Shown here one piece after another: positions 9,116-17,023 of a DNA stretch of 64,000 nucleotides (position 1 is the stretch's first letter; the number at the start of each line of letters is the position of its first letter). The translations under genes and the position numbers were made by a program. The DNA is from an uncultured Microbacterium sp. (GTDB lineage: Bacteria; Actinomycetota; Actinomycetes; Actinomycetales; Microbacteriaceae), in the NCBI RefSeq assembly GCF_900078385.1, contig NZ_FLQR01000007.1, positions 186,001 to 250,000 of the forward strand, read 5' to 3'. The notes under the pieces were generated by a model, which was not told the DNA's origin, ran no database searches, and saw only the letters and a program-made list of their open reading frames with translations.

Positions 9116-10459
9116 TCAGTCGACGGCGGTGAGCGCGAGCGCCCGACCGCGGCGGCGGATCGGGTCCTGGTACCGGGCGGGCGTGACCGTGATGTCGCTC
9201 GTGTCGTCGAACCACGTCCCCTCGCCGCGCCGGCCGCGGAGGCGGCGGATCGCGAGGATGGCGCGCACCAGCGGCGTGCCGAGCGCGAGGGCGACGGCGC
9301 CCGACGCCGTGCGGTCCTCCGCGCCGAGCACGGCCTTGCGATGCCAGGCGGCATGCAGCGCGCCGCCGCGCGGCGCCGGGACGCGGCGGGCCGGCAGCTC
9401 GCCGCGTCGGCGCTGGGTCACGAGTTCCTCGACGCGCGCCCACCAGGTCGACGCCGCGGGATCGTGGAAATAGTTCTCATCCAGCCAGGCGGGGTCCGGA
9501 TGCCGGAACCGGCGCGCGACGACGTCATCCGCGTCCCCGAACAGGCCGCTGCCGACGAAGACGGTGTTGAGGTGGAGCTTGGACACGCCGAACGTGTCCA
9601 GCGCGATCACCGGCACGCCCATCGCGATGGCCTCGACGGCCGCCGTGGAGCTCACCGTGACGAGGCCTTCCGCACGGGACAGCGCGACGGCCATCGGCTC
9701 GTGCGAGAAGACGAGGTTGGCCGGACGCTCGCGCAGCAGCTCCTGGTACGCGGCGCGCTCGAAGTGGGTCTCGTGCTCGCCGAGCTCGGCCCGGGAGCGG
9801 AGCTTGACGACCACGCGTCGCGTCGGGTCCGCCGAGGCGGCGCGGCGGAGGATGTCGGCGAGGGCCGCGCGCTCGGCGCGCTCCCGCGGCACGATGGCCT
9901 GCGCCGCGAACACGAGGTCGGTGCCGCGGCCGTCGGAGGGTGCAGTTCTCGTGTACGGCAGGGTCGCCAGTCCCAGCTCGAGCGGTGCGCCGAGCCGCGT
10001 CGCCAGGTCGCGGAAGGCGCGCACCTCGCGGTGCGAGTGCACGACCATGAGGTCGGTGTGGCGGCGGTACAGCGCCGCCCCCCGCTGCGCGGGGATCGAC
10101 ATGCCGGGAAGACCCGAGACGACGACGGGCCGCACCGGCAGCCGGTCCACCTGCCGCAGCACGAGGCGCACGAACGGTCCGCGCCCGGCCACGACGACCG
10201 CATCGGGCCGGTCCGACGCGAGCCACGGTGCCAGGCCGTCGTGGTCGAGCCGGGTCACGTCGGCGCCGGTCAGGTCGGTGCCGGCCAGCGCCGCCCGCTC
10301 CTGCTCGGCGCTCACGATGAGCGGCGTCCGCACGAGGACGAGGTGCGGATTGACCGCCGGGACGGCAGCGATGAGCGCCGCCGCCCACTTCACGAACGAG
10401 TCGGCATCGGCGATCGCCACGACCCGCAGCCGCGGTCGGCGGTCGGCGCGGCCGCTCAT
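9116..10459 (-). CDS. Putative glycosyltransferase (DUF6716-like) of nonulosonate cluster
   Basis: 447 residues, GT-B-like in outline. The N-terminal half starts RLRVVAIADADSFVKWAAAL, and the C-terminal half carries the sugar-nucleotide-type site (RVVVKLRSRAELGEHETH, then VSSTAAVEAIAMGVPVIALDTFG). I recall this family from actinobacterial gene clusters beside neuB as DUF6716, annotated as putative glycosyltransferase; the name comes from memory. Start ATG at 10459 overlaps the neuB-like stop by four bases, so it is coupled to it. It probably transfers an activated nonulosonate or builds the acceptor chain. It is the last gene of the operon. Confidence 0.7.
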   Translation of the reverse strand: MSGRADRRPRLRVVAIADADSFVKWAAALIAAVPAVNPHLVLVRTPLIVSAEQERAALAGTDLTGADVTRLDHDGLAPWLASDRPDAVVVAGRGPFVRLVLRQVDRLPVRPVVVSGLPGMSIPAQRGAALYRRHTDLMVVHSHREVRAFRDLATRLGAPLELGLATLPYTRTAPSDGRGTDLVFAAQAIVPRERAERAALADILRRAASADPTRRVVVKLRSRAELGEHETHFERAAYQELLRERPANLVFSHEPMAVALSRAEGLVTVSSTAAVEAIAMGVPVIALDTFGVSKLHLNTVFVGSGLFGDADDVVARRFRHPDPAWLDENYFHDPAASTWWARVEELVTQRRRGELPARRVPAPRGGALHAAWHRKAVLGAEDRTASGAVALALGTPLVRAILAIRRLRGRRGEGTWFDDTSDITVTPARYQDPIRRRGRALALTAVD

Positions 10460-11328
10460 GCCGGGACGCGCCGGAGCTTCGCCATCGGGGCGAGCTCGCC
10501 GGGGTAGATCCGCTTGACGCCGTCGCCGAGCGCCGTCTCGATGACGCGGATGTCGCGCACGAGGTGCTCGAGGCCCGCGGGCTCCAAGGAGGCGGCGTGG
10601 TCCGAACCCCACATCGTGCGGTCGAGCGTGATGTGCCGCTCGACGGCGACGGCGCCGAGCGCGACGGCCGCGAGGGAGATCTGCAGGCCGCGCTCGTGGC
10701 CGGAGTAGCCGATGGGGATGCCCGCGTACCGGTCGCGGAGGGTCGCGATGACCTTGAGGTTGGCCTCCTCCGGCTCCATCGGATAGGTGGAGGTGGCGTG
10801 CATGAGGACGACGCGGTCGGTGCCGAGGACGCCGAGCGCCCGGTCGATCTGCTCGATCGTCGACATCCCGGTGGACAGGATCACCGGCTTGCCGGTCTCG
10901 CGCAGCGCCTCGAGGAGGGCCGTGTCGGTGAGGCTCGCGGAGGCCACCTTGTGCGCGACGACGTTGAGTCCCTCGAGGAAGGCGACGCTCGGCACGTCCC
11001 ACGGCGAGGCGAACCAGTCGAGGCCGGACATCGTGGCGTAGTCGCCGATCTCGACGTACTCGGCCTCGCCGAACTCGACCCGGTGCCGGTACTGCAGGTA
11101 GGTCATCGTCCCCCACGGCGTCTCGCGCAGCGTGTCGCGCATGTGCTCGGGGGTGGCGATGTCCGGCGTCCGCTTCTGGAACTTCACGGCGTTCGCGCCG
11201 GACCGCGCGGCGACGTCGATGAGCTGCTTGGCGAGCTCGACGTCGCCGTTGTGGTTCAGGCCGATCTCGGCGATCACGTAGACGGGGTTCCCGCCGCCCA
11301 GAACGTGCGATCCGATGCTGACGGTCAT
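10456..11328 (-). CDS. N-acetylneuraminate synthase family protein, short form without SAF domain
   Basis: Condenses phosphoenolpyruvate with an N-acetylhexosamine to make a nonulosonic acid (sialic, legionaminic or pseudaminic type). The TIM-barrel motifs are all visible: YVIAEIGLNHNGD near residue 20, AVKFQKR, the catalytic-site stretch PIGYSGHERG, and AVERHITLDRTMWGSDH near residue 235. Length is 290 residues, whereas characterised NeuB enzymes are about 340-350 and end in an antifreeze-like SAF domain that reaches into the partner's active site. Here the chain stops just after the barrel (MAKLRRVPA). Start ATG at 11328. Which nonulosonate is made cannot be told. Confidence 0.88.
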   Translation of the reverse strand: MTVSIGSHVLGGGNPVYVIAEIGLNHNGDVELAKQLIDVAARSGANAVKFQKRTPDIATPEHMRDTLRETPWGTMTYLQYRHRVEFGEAEYVEIGDYATMSGLDWFASPWDVPSVAFLEGLNVVAHKVASASLTDTALLEALRETGKPVILSTGMSTIEQIDRALGVLGTDRVVLMHATSTYPMEPEEANLKVIATLRDRYAGIPIGYSGHERGLQISLAAVALGAVAVERHITLDRTMWGSDHAASLEPAGLEHLVRDIRVIETALGDGVKRIYPGELAPMAKLRRVPA

Positions 11329-11423
11329 GTCCGTTTCCTCTCGTCGGTGACTGCACGACCAGCGTCCGCGGAGGGCATGAACGGCGTGTGAACCCCGGGT
11401 GGCGACCGGCGGGCGGGCGGCTG

Positions 11424-12569
11424 TCAGGCGCGCAACAGGCGCTCGGCGAGCTCCCGCACGGCGCCCTGTCCGCCGGTGCGGTGAAGGACAAGGCGCGCCG
11501 CGGCGCGGACCTCGGGGTGCGCGTCGGCGACCGCGACGGGCCACCCGACGAGCGCCATGACGGCGAGGTCGTTCACGTCGTTGCCGAGGTACGCGATGCG
11601 CGCCGGCGCGATCTCATTCTCGGCGGCCCAGGCGGCGAGCGCGGCAGCCTTGTCCGCGACGCCGTGCAGCACCGGCACGCGGAGCTTCTCGCCGCGGGCG
11701 CGCACGACCGGGTGGGTCTCGGTCGACAGGATCAGGACCGGGATGCCGGCGCGGCGCAGCAGCGCGACCCCCATTCCGTCGGAGCGGCTGACGCGGACGT
11801 GCTCCCCGCCGTGGGCATCCACCCACGCGGTGTCGTCGGTGTGCACGCCGTCGAAGTCGGTGACGACGGCATCGACGTCGATGGCCTCCGGCGCATCGAG
11901 GAGCGCGGCGATCGCCGCCGCGACGGCGAGCTGCTCCGTGTCGTCGATCTCGATCGCACTCGCCTCGGGGACCTCGATGATCGCCGTGCGACCGAAGAAG
12001 CGATGCCGTGCGGCGCGGAAGCCGGCGGCGCCGAAGGCGTAGAACGCCCCCGTCTCGAGGTGGTGCGGCGTGCGATCCTGCCGGCGCGGGCGGTGAGCGG
12101 GGTCATGGTTGACACCGTGCGCGGCGCCGTCCGGCGCGCGTTCCCAGAGGAAGCCGTAGGTGGCGTACGCGGAGAAGGCGCTGTCGTACCCGCCGCTCTG
12201 CACGGCGTCGACGGCACGGTCGATCCCGTCGCTCGGGATGAAGGGCGAGGTGGCCTGCAGGAAGACGACGGTGCCGGGGCGGATGCCGTCCCGCTCCAGG
12301 GCGTCCAGCGCGTGCAGGACGGCGCTCTCCGAGGACGCGGTGTCACCGGCGAGCTCGACGGGTCGCGCGACGATCCGCGCGCCCGCGGCGGCAGCGGCCT
12401 CCGCGATCTCCGGGTCGTCGGTGGAGACGACGACGAGGTCCACGCGCGTCGCGGCCTGCGCGGCGCGGACGGCGCGGACGATGAGCGGCACGCCGCCGAC
12501 CCGCCGGACGTTCTTCCGCGGGACGCCCTTCGACCCACCGCGGGCGGGGATGACGGCCACGACGCTCAT
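11424..12569 (-). CDS. CMP-nonulosonate synthetase fused to KdsC-like HAD phosphatase (NeuA-HAD)
   Basis: Two enzymes in one 381-residue chain. Residues 1 to about 225 are a cytidylyltransferase that activates the nonulosonate with CTP: PARGGSKGVPRKN (8-20), LQATSPF, and the RPRRQDRTPHHLETGAFY segment. From about residue 235 a KdsC-type HAD domain follows: motif I TDFDGVHTDD, SRSDGMGVALLRR, and GNDVNDLAVM. It would remove the 9-phosphate from a nonulosonate phosphate. The fusion puts dephosphorylation and activation together, as in vertebrate CMAS and some bacterial NeuA proteins. Its start overlaps the upstream glycosyltransferase stop by four bases; neuB follows 95 bases downstream. Confidence 0.9.
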   Translation of the reverse strand: MSVVAVIPARGGSKGVPRKNVRRVGGVPLIVRAVRAAQAATRVDLVVVSTDDPEIAEAAAAAGARIVARPVELAGDTASSESAVLHALDALERDGIRPGTVVFLQATSPFIPSDGIDRAVDAVQSGGYDSAFSAYATYGFLWERAPDGAAHGVNHDPAHRPRRQDRTPHHLETGAFYAFGAAGFRAARHRFFGRTAIIEVPEASAIEIDDTEQLAVAAAIAALLDAPEAIDVDAVVTDFDGVHTDDTAWVDAHGGEHVRVSRSDGMGVALLRRAGIPVLILSTETHPVVRARGEKLRVPVLHGVADKAAALAAWAAENEIAPARIAYLGNDVNDLAVMALVGWPVAVADAHPEVRAAARLVLHRTGGQGAVRELAERLLRA

Positions 12570-13933
12570 CGTCGTCCCTCGAGCGCTCTCCACGCGCGGG
12601 CGGCCCGGCGCCCGGCACCGCGGAACGTCAGACGCAGCTCCTCCAGGCGACCGGCGACGCCGCCGCGGGCGAGCAGACGTGCGACGGGGCCGGGCGGGCG
12701 GCCGCCCGGCAGCCCCAGCTCGGTCAGCCGGCGCTCCGGGACGTAGTGCGCACGCTCGGCCGGAGCGAGGTCGGCGAGGAAGGCCTCGGCCCTCGGCCTC
12801 AGATGCGCGGCGATCCTCGGCTGCATCGCGTAGCCCACCGTCTCGATCAGGTGCTGCAGCCGCGTGGGCGAGGCGTAGGGGGTGTCGTCGCGGGTGAGCG
12901 CGTCGACGATCGTGACGGGGATGCGGTTGCCGTTCTCGTACGGTCGCAGTCTCCGCAGGAGCAGCTCGTTGCCGGCCGATGCGATCGGCGTGCCGAAGAG
13001 CGCGTGCACGGTCGGCAGTGCGGTGGAGAACCCCGCCACGACGCCGACGGTCCGGAGGCGCGCGGCGACGATCTCCGCGGGGACGTCGCCGTCGTAGACC
13101 TCGATCTCGACGCCGTGCCGGCGAGCGCGCTCCACGACGGCGGCCGCGATCGAGGGCGCCGCGGAGGGATGCGGCTTGAACACGATCCGGCGCGGCGACC
13201 AGGCCAGGGCCCGGTCGACCATCTCCTCCTGCATCGCGCTCTCCTCCGCGCTCGACACGAGGCCGAGGTCGGCGAGGTACTGCCCGAGGATCAGCACGGT
13301 CGGCGCCGCGGACGCGGCGAGGGCGTCCAGCTCCGGATCGTCCGCCGTGGCGGCGACCTCCTCCACGATCGAGCGGAACCGCTCCAGCGGCACCGGAAGC
13401 CGCCGTGCGCCGGTCTCGGCGAACAGCAGCGGCTCGACGCCGGGCAGGACGTCGGCGTACGCCACCTCGCGGATGCGGCCGGTGAGCGCTGCCGGCATCC
13501 GATCGCGGATCGGGGAGTAGGTCATCAGCCCGTCGCCGATGATCGTGATCGGTGCGCCGGGGAAGAGCATCGCGAGCGTGCGGGATGGGGGCACCTGCGG
13601 GCTCTGCAGGTAGAGCTCGACGGGCCCGTCGCCTGCACCCCACGCCCGGCGCAGGAGCCGTTCGAGCGTGGGCAGATCGTCCGCGGCGGGACTCCACTGC
13701 ACAGGGGGCGCCGGCGCGACCAGGGCGTTGAGCGACTCGACGCGGTCGAACCGGCCGAGGAGGCCGTGCAGGTGTGCGGACTCGTCGATCCCCGTGCTGG
13801 TCTCCGGCACGCGCGCGGCGTTGACCGCGAGGAGGATCCGCGGGCCCGTCGGCGCCGGGAGCAGCCCGGCGTCGAGGGCCGCGGCCGCCGTCATGAGTCC
13901 GTAGGCGGAGTTGAGGACGAAGATCTGCGTCAC
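12566..13933 (-). CDS. Polysialyltransferase-like glycosyltransferase (pfam07388 type)
   Basis: 455 residues resembling the bacterial alpha-2,8-polysialyltransferase family, which transfers CMP-activated sialic acid onto a growing chain. Recognisable parts are the opening TQIFVLNSAYGLMTAAAALDAG, the GDGLMTYSPIRDR segment near residue 150, LILGQYLADLG-like VLILGQYLADLGLVS, and the KPHPS motif near residue 285, which matches the HP motif of sialyltransferase GT-B folds. STALPTVHALFGTPIAS follows. Start ATG at 13933 overlaps the GT2 stop by four bases; the stop overlaps neuA-HAD by four. CMP-sugar from the neighbour is the obvious donor. Polymer versus single addition is not decidable. Confidence 0.8.
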   Translation of the reverse strand: MTQIFVLNSAYGLMTAAAALDAGLLPAPTGPRILLAVNAARVPETSTGIDESAHLHGLLGRFDRVESLNALVAPAPPVQWSPAADDLPTLERLLRRAWGAGDGPVELYLQSPQVPPSRTLAMLFPGAPITIIGDGLMTYSPIRDRMPAALTGRIREVAYADVLPGVEPLLFAETGARRLPVPLERFRSIVEEVAATADDPELDALAASAAPTVLILGQYLADLGLVSSAEESAMQEEMVDRALAWSPRRIVFKPHPSAAPSIAAAVVERARRHGVEIEVYDGDVPAEIVAARLRTVGVVAGFSTALPTVHALFGTPIASAGNELLLRRLRPYENGNRIPVTIVDALTRDDTPYASPTRLQHLIETVGYAMQPRIAAHLRPRAEAFLADLAPAERAHYVPERRLTELGLPGGRPPGPVARLLARGGVAGRLEELRLTFRGAGRRAARAWRALEGRR

Positions 13934-14907
13934 GAGGCGCGCACCTCCCGGATGCGCGGGGCCAGCAGCCGTCGCCGTCGGTCCGACATCCCCGCGAGCG
14001 ACCGGTCGAGGATGTCGGCGGGCACGGGGCGCAGCAGATCACGCACCCCGGCCCGTAGGTCGGCGCGGGTCGACGGCGACATGGCCCTCGAGCGGGAGAG
14101 GTGGTGCGCGCACACGGCGAGCGTCGTCGCGACGATCTTCGGGAGGAAGCGGGTCGCCTCGGCGTCGGCTTCGACGCGGGCCAGGGCCTGCCCGAACGCC
14201 GGGATGAAGTCGAGCTGGCGCCGGTCGACGACCTGGGTGAGCGAGTTCGAGACGCCCCGCCGGTAGAGCAGGGTCGGCGCGTCGACGACGGCGAACGACG
14301 CCGCGTCGAGGTGGAGGCCCCAGATCCAGGGACGGTCCTCGGCCGTGAAGAGCCCCTCGGGGAAGGCGGCGAGGCCGTCGTCGTGCACACGGCGATGGAA
14401 CATGCCCGCCCAGGCATACGGGTAGTCCACCATTGTGTTCTCGTCGGCCGGGAGGATCGCCTCCCGCGGCGGCACCGCCGTGCCGCGCCACGCGAACGGC
14501 GCCCGCACGAGCTGTCGGCGCCCCTCGGTGACGGTCACGTGGTCGGTGCGGACGAAGTCGCAAGCGAGGGTGCGCATGGCGTCGACGAGCGTCTGCAGCC
14601 GCTGCGGCTGCATCCAGTCGTCGCCGTCCACGAAGCAGAAGTACTCGCCCTCCAGGTGCGCGAGACCCTGGTTGCGCGCTGACGCCAAGCCGACGGGTTC
14701 GGGATTGCGCAGGACCTCGACGTGCTCGAGGCGCTCCGCGAAGTGCCGCATCTGCGTCCCGGTGTCATCGCGCGACCCGTCGTCGATCGCGACGAGCTTG
14801 AGGAGCGAGGGATCGTCGAACTGCCGGGCGAGGGTGGTCAGGGTCGTCCCGATGTACGCCCCGGCGTCCTTCGCGGGCAGGATGACGGTCACGAAAGGCT
14901 TCGGCAC
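13930..14907 (-). CDS. Family 2 glycosyltransferase
   Basis: GT-A glycosyltransferase, 325 residues, cytosolic. The nucleotide-sugar site is clear: VILPAKDAGAYIGTTL near the start, AIDDGSRDDTG, ASARNQGLAHLEGEYFCFVDGDDWM with the DxD metal site. The C-terminal 140 residues (RRGVSNSLTQVVDRRQLDF and onward) resemble capsule-type GT2 proteins such as those acting on teichoic-acid-like or capsular backbones. First gene of the nonulosonate operon, coupled by a four-base overlap to the polysialyltransferase-like gene. Start ATG at 14907. It probably builds the acceptor for the sialyl-type sugars; acceptor and donor are unknown. Confidence 0.85.
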   Translation of the reverse strand: MPKPFVTVILPAKDAGAYIGTTLTTLARQFDDPSLLKLVAIDDGSRDDTGTQMRHFAERLEHVEVLRNPEPVGLASARNQGLAHLEGEYFCFVDGDDWMQPQRLQTLVDAMRTLACDFVRTDHVTVTEGRRQLVRAPFAWRGTAVPPREAILPADENTMVDYPYAWAGMFHRRVHDDGLAAFPEGLFTAEDRPWIWGLHLDAASFAVVDAPTLLYRRGVSNSLTQVVDRRQLDFIPAFGQALARVEADAEATRFLPKIVATTLAVCAHHLSRSRAMSPSTRADLRAGVRDLLRPVPADILDRSLAGMSDRRRRLLAPRIREVRAS

Positions 14908-14966
14908 GCCGTGATGCTCGCAAGCCTCCGTGACGCGGTGGTGGCGGGCGGGTGAACACCCGGGGG

Positions 14967-15362
14967 CTACCCCCCGCCGTCGAGCCCGAAGTGCACGAGC
15001 TCCGGCTCATCGAGCATCCGCGAGCGGATGAGGAATCGCATGCCCGTCGGTCCCTCCACGCTGAAGCCGGCCCCGCGGCCCGGAACGACGTCGATCGTGA
15101 GGTGCGTGTACTTCCAGTATTCGAACTGCGACTCCGACATGAACACCTCGATCCTCTGCTCGAGGCCGACGTCGAGGTCGCCGAGCTTCTCGTCGCTCGG
15201 GCCGATGAGGAACATGCCGATCGGGAAGCACATCGGTGCGCTGCCGTCGCAGCAGCCGCCGGACTGATGGAACATGAGCGGTCCGTGCTGCGCGGTGAGG
15301 GTGCGCAGCAGGGCCGCCGCGGCTTCCGTCACGGCGACCCTGCTGAACGTGTCTGTCGTCAT
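14967..15362 (-). CDS. DUF779 protein, partner of aldehyde dehydrogenase
   Basis: 131-residue DUF779 protein of unknown molecular function. The family is typically encoded next to an acetaldehyde dehydrogenase, as here (17 bases after it). The conserved Cys-rich block GGCCDGSAPMCFP lies near residue 40, followed by FMSESQFEYWKYTHLTIDVVPGRGAGFSVEG. ATG at 15362 was chosen because the residues before it (in the same frame) read through the intergenic gap without similarity to the family. The cysteines could bind metal or sense aldehyde, which is inference. It is the last gene of the pair and probably coregulated with the dehydrogenase. Confidence 0.85.
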   Translation of the reverse strand: MTTDTFSRVAVTEAAAALLRTLTAQHGPLMFHQSGGCCDGSAPMCFPIGMFLIGPSDEKLGDLDVGLEQRIEVFMSESQFEYWKYTHLTIDVVPGRGAGFSVEGPTGMRFLIRSRMLDEPELVHFGLDGGG

Positions 15363-15379
15363 GGCTGCGTGGTCACGGT

Positions 15380-16927
15380 TCAGAAGAACCCCATGGCCCC
15401 TTCGGCGTAGGACACGAGGAGGTTCTTCGTCTGCTGGTAGTGGTCCAGCATCTTCAGGTGGTTCTCGCGGCCGATCCCGGACTGCTTGTATCCGCCGAAC
15501 GCAGCGTGCGCCGGGTACTGGTGATACGTGTTCGTCCACACGCGTCCGGCCTCGATCGCCCGTCCCGCGCGGTACGCGGTGTCACCGGAACGGCTCCAGA
15601 CACCGGCTCCGAGACCGTAGAGGGTGTCATTGGCGATCCCGATCGCGTCGTCGAAGTCGTCGAAGCTCGTCACCGAGACGACGGGACCGAAGATCTCCTC
15701 CTGGAAGATCCGCATGTCGTTCGTGCCTTCGAACACCGTCGGCGCGACGTAGTAGCCGCCGGACAGCTCTCCGCCGAGGTCGACCCGCTCGCCGCCGGTG
15801 AGCAGCTTCGCGCCGCCGGCCTTGCCGATGTCGATGTAGCTCAGGATCTTCTCGAGCTGGTCGTTGGAGGCCTGCGCGCCGATCATGGTGGCCGGGTCGA
15901 GCGGGTTGCCCTGCACGATCTTGCCGACGCGGTCCAGTCCGTCGCCGAGGAACTGGTCGTAGATCGAGCGCTGGATGAGAGCGCGCGACGGGCAGGTGCA
16001 CACCTCGCCCTGGTTGAGGGCGAAGAACGAGAAGCCCTCCAGCGCCTTGTCGTAGTAGTCGTCGCGATTGCGTGCGACGTCCTCGAAGAAGACGTTCGCG
16101 CTCTTGCCGCCGAGCTCCAGCGTGACGGGGATGAGGTTCTGCGACGCGTACTGCATGATGAGGCGCCCCGTCGTGGTCTCGCCCGTGAAGGCGACCTTGC
16201 GGATGCGCTTGTGCTGCGCGAGGGGCGCGCCGGCTTCGATCCCGAAGCCGTTGACGATGTTGACGACGCCGGCCGGCAGCAGGTCGCCGATGATCTCGAA
16301 CAGGAAGAGGATCGACGCGGGCGTCTGCTCGGCAGGCTTGAGCACGACGCAGTTGCCGGCGGCGAGGGCGGGGGCGAGCTTCCAGGTCGCCATGAGGATC
16401 GGGAAGTTCCACGGGATGATCTGCCCGACCACGCCCAGCGGCTCGTGGAAGTGGTACGCGACGGTGTCCTCGTCGATCTGGCTGAGCGAGCCCTCCTGCG
16501 CGCGCAGGACGCCGGCGAAGTAGCGGAAGTGGTCGACGGCGAGCGGGATGTCGGCGGCGAGTGTCTCGCGCACCGGCTTGCCGTTCTCCCAGGTCTCGGC
16601 GACGGCGATGCGCTCGAGGTTCTCCTCGATGCGGTCGGCGATCTTGTTGAGGATGTTGGCGCGGTCGGCCGGGGTCGTGCGCTTCCACGACTCGAACGCC
16701 TTCCACGCGACGTCGACGGCGCGGTCGATGTCCTCGACCGTCCCCCGCCCGACCTCGCAGAACGGCTTGCCGGTGACCGGCGTGATGTTCTCGAAGTACT
16801 GGCCCTTGACGGGGTCGACGAACTCGCCGCCGATGTAGTGGCCGTAGCGCGCCCGGTACTCGGCGACCGCGCCGCGCTGGCCGGGTGCCGCGTAGACGCT
16901 CGAGACGCCCTCTTCCACGATGGTCAT
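15380..16927 (-). CDS. NAD-dependent aldehyde (acetaldehyde) dehydrogenase, ExaC/AldB type
   Basis: Oxidises acetaldehyde or similar aldehydes to the acid with NAD. 515 residues, full-length ALDH fold: cofactor site [20 protein letters not shown] near residue 170, the general-base region [12 protein letters not shown] near 270, and the catalytic cysteine in [11 protein letters not shown] near 305, followed by [13 protein letters not shown]. The double Cys (VCTC) and the DUF779 neighbour are typical of the ExaC/AcoD subgroup tied to ethanol or acetoin metabolism. ATG at 16927 has AAGGAG five bases upstream. A GAF-domain regulator two genes upstream (19227-20534) may control it. Confidence 0.92.
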   Translation of the reverse strand: MTIVEEGVSSVYAAPGQRGAVAEYRARYGHYIGGEFVDPVKGQYFENITPVTGKPFCEVGRGTVEDIDRAVDVAWKAFESWKRTTPADRANILNKIADRIEENLERIAVAETWENGKPVRETLAADIPLAVDHFRYFAGVLRAQEGSLSQIDEDTVAYHFHEPLGVVGQIIPWNFPILMATWKLAPALAAGNCVVLKPAEQTPASILFLFEIIGDLLPAGVVNIVNGFGIEAGAPLAQHKRIRKVAFTGETTTGRLIMQYASQNLIPVTLELGGKSANVFFEDVARNRDDYYDKALEGFSFFALNQGEVCTCPSRALIQRSIYDQFLGDGLDRVGKIVQGNPLDPATMIGAQASNDQLEKILSYIDIGKAGGAKLLTGGERVDLGGELSGGYYVAPTVFEGTNDMRIFQEEIFGPVVSVTSFDDFDDAIGIANDTLYGLGAGVWSRSGDTAYRAGRAIEAGRVWTNTYHQYPAHAAFGGYKQSGIGRENHLKMLDHYQQTKNLLVSYAEGAMGFF

Positions 16928-17023
16928 GTTGTCTCCTTCGACAGGACGCGGCTCCGCTGCCGCGTTCGGGATGTCGTCGAAGCTAGACGGCGCAACGTTG
17001 CATCCCGTTGCACCCGGGGAGGT

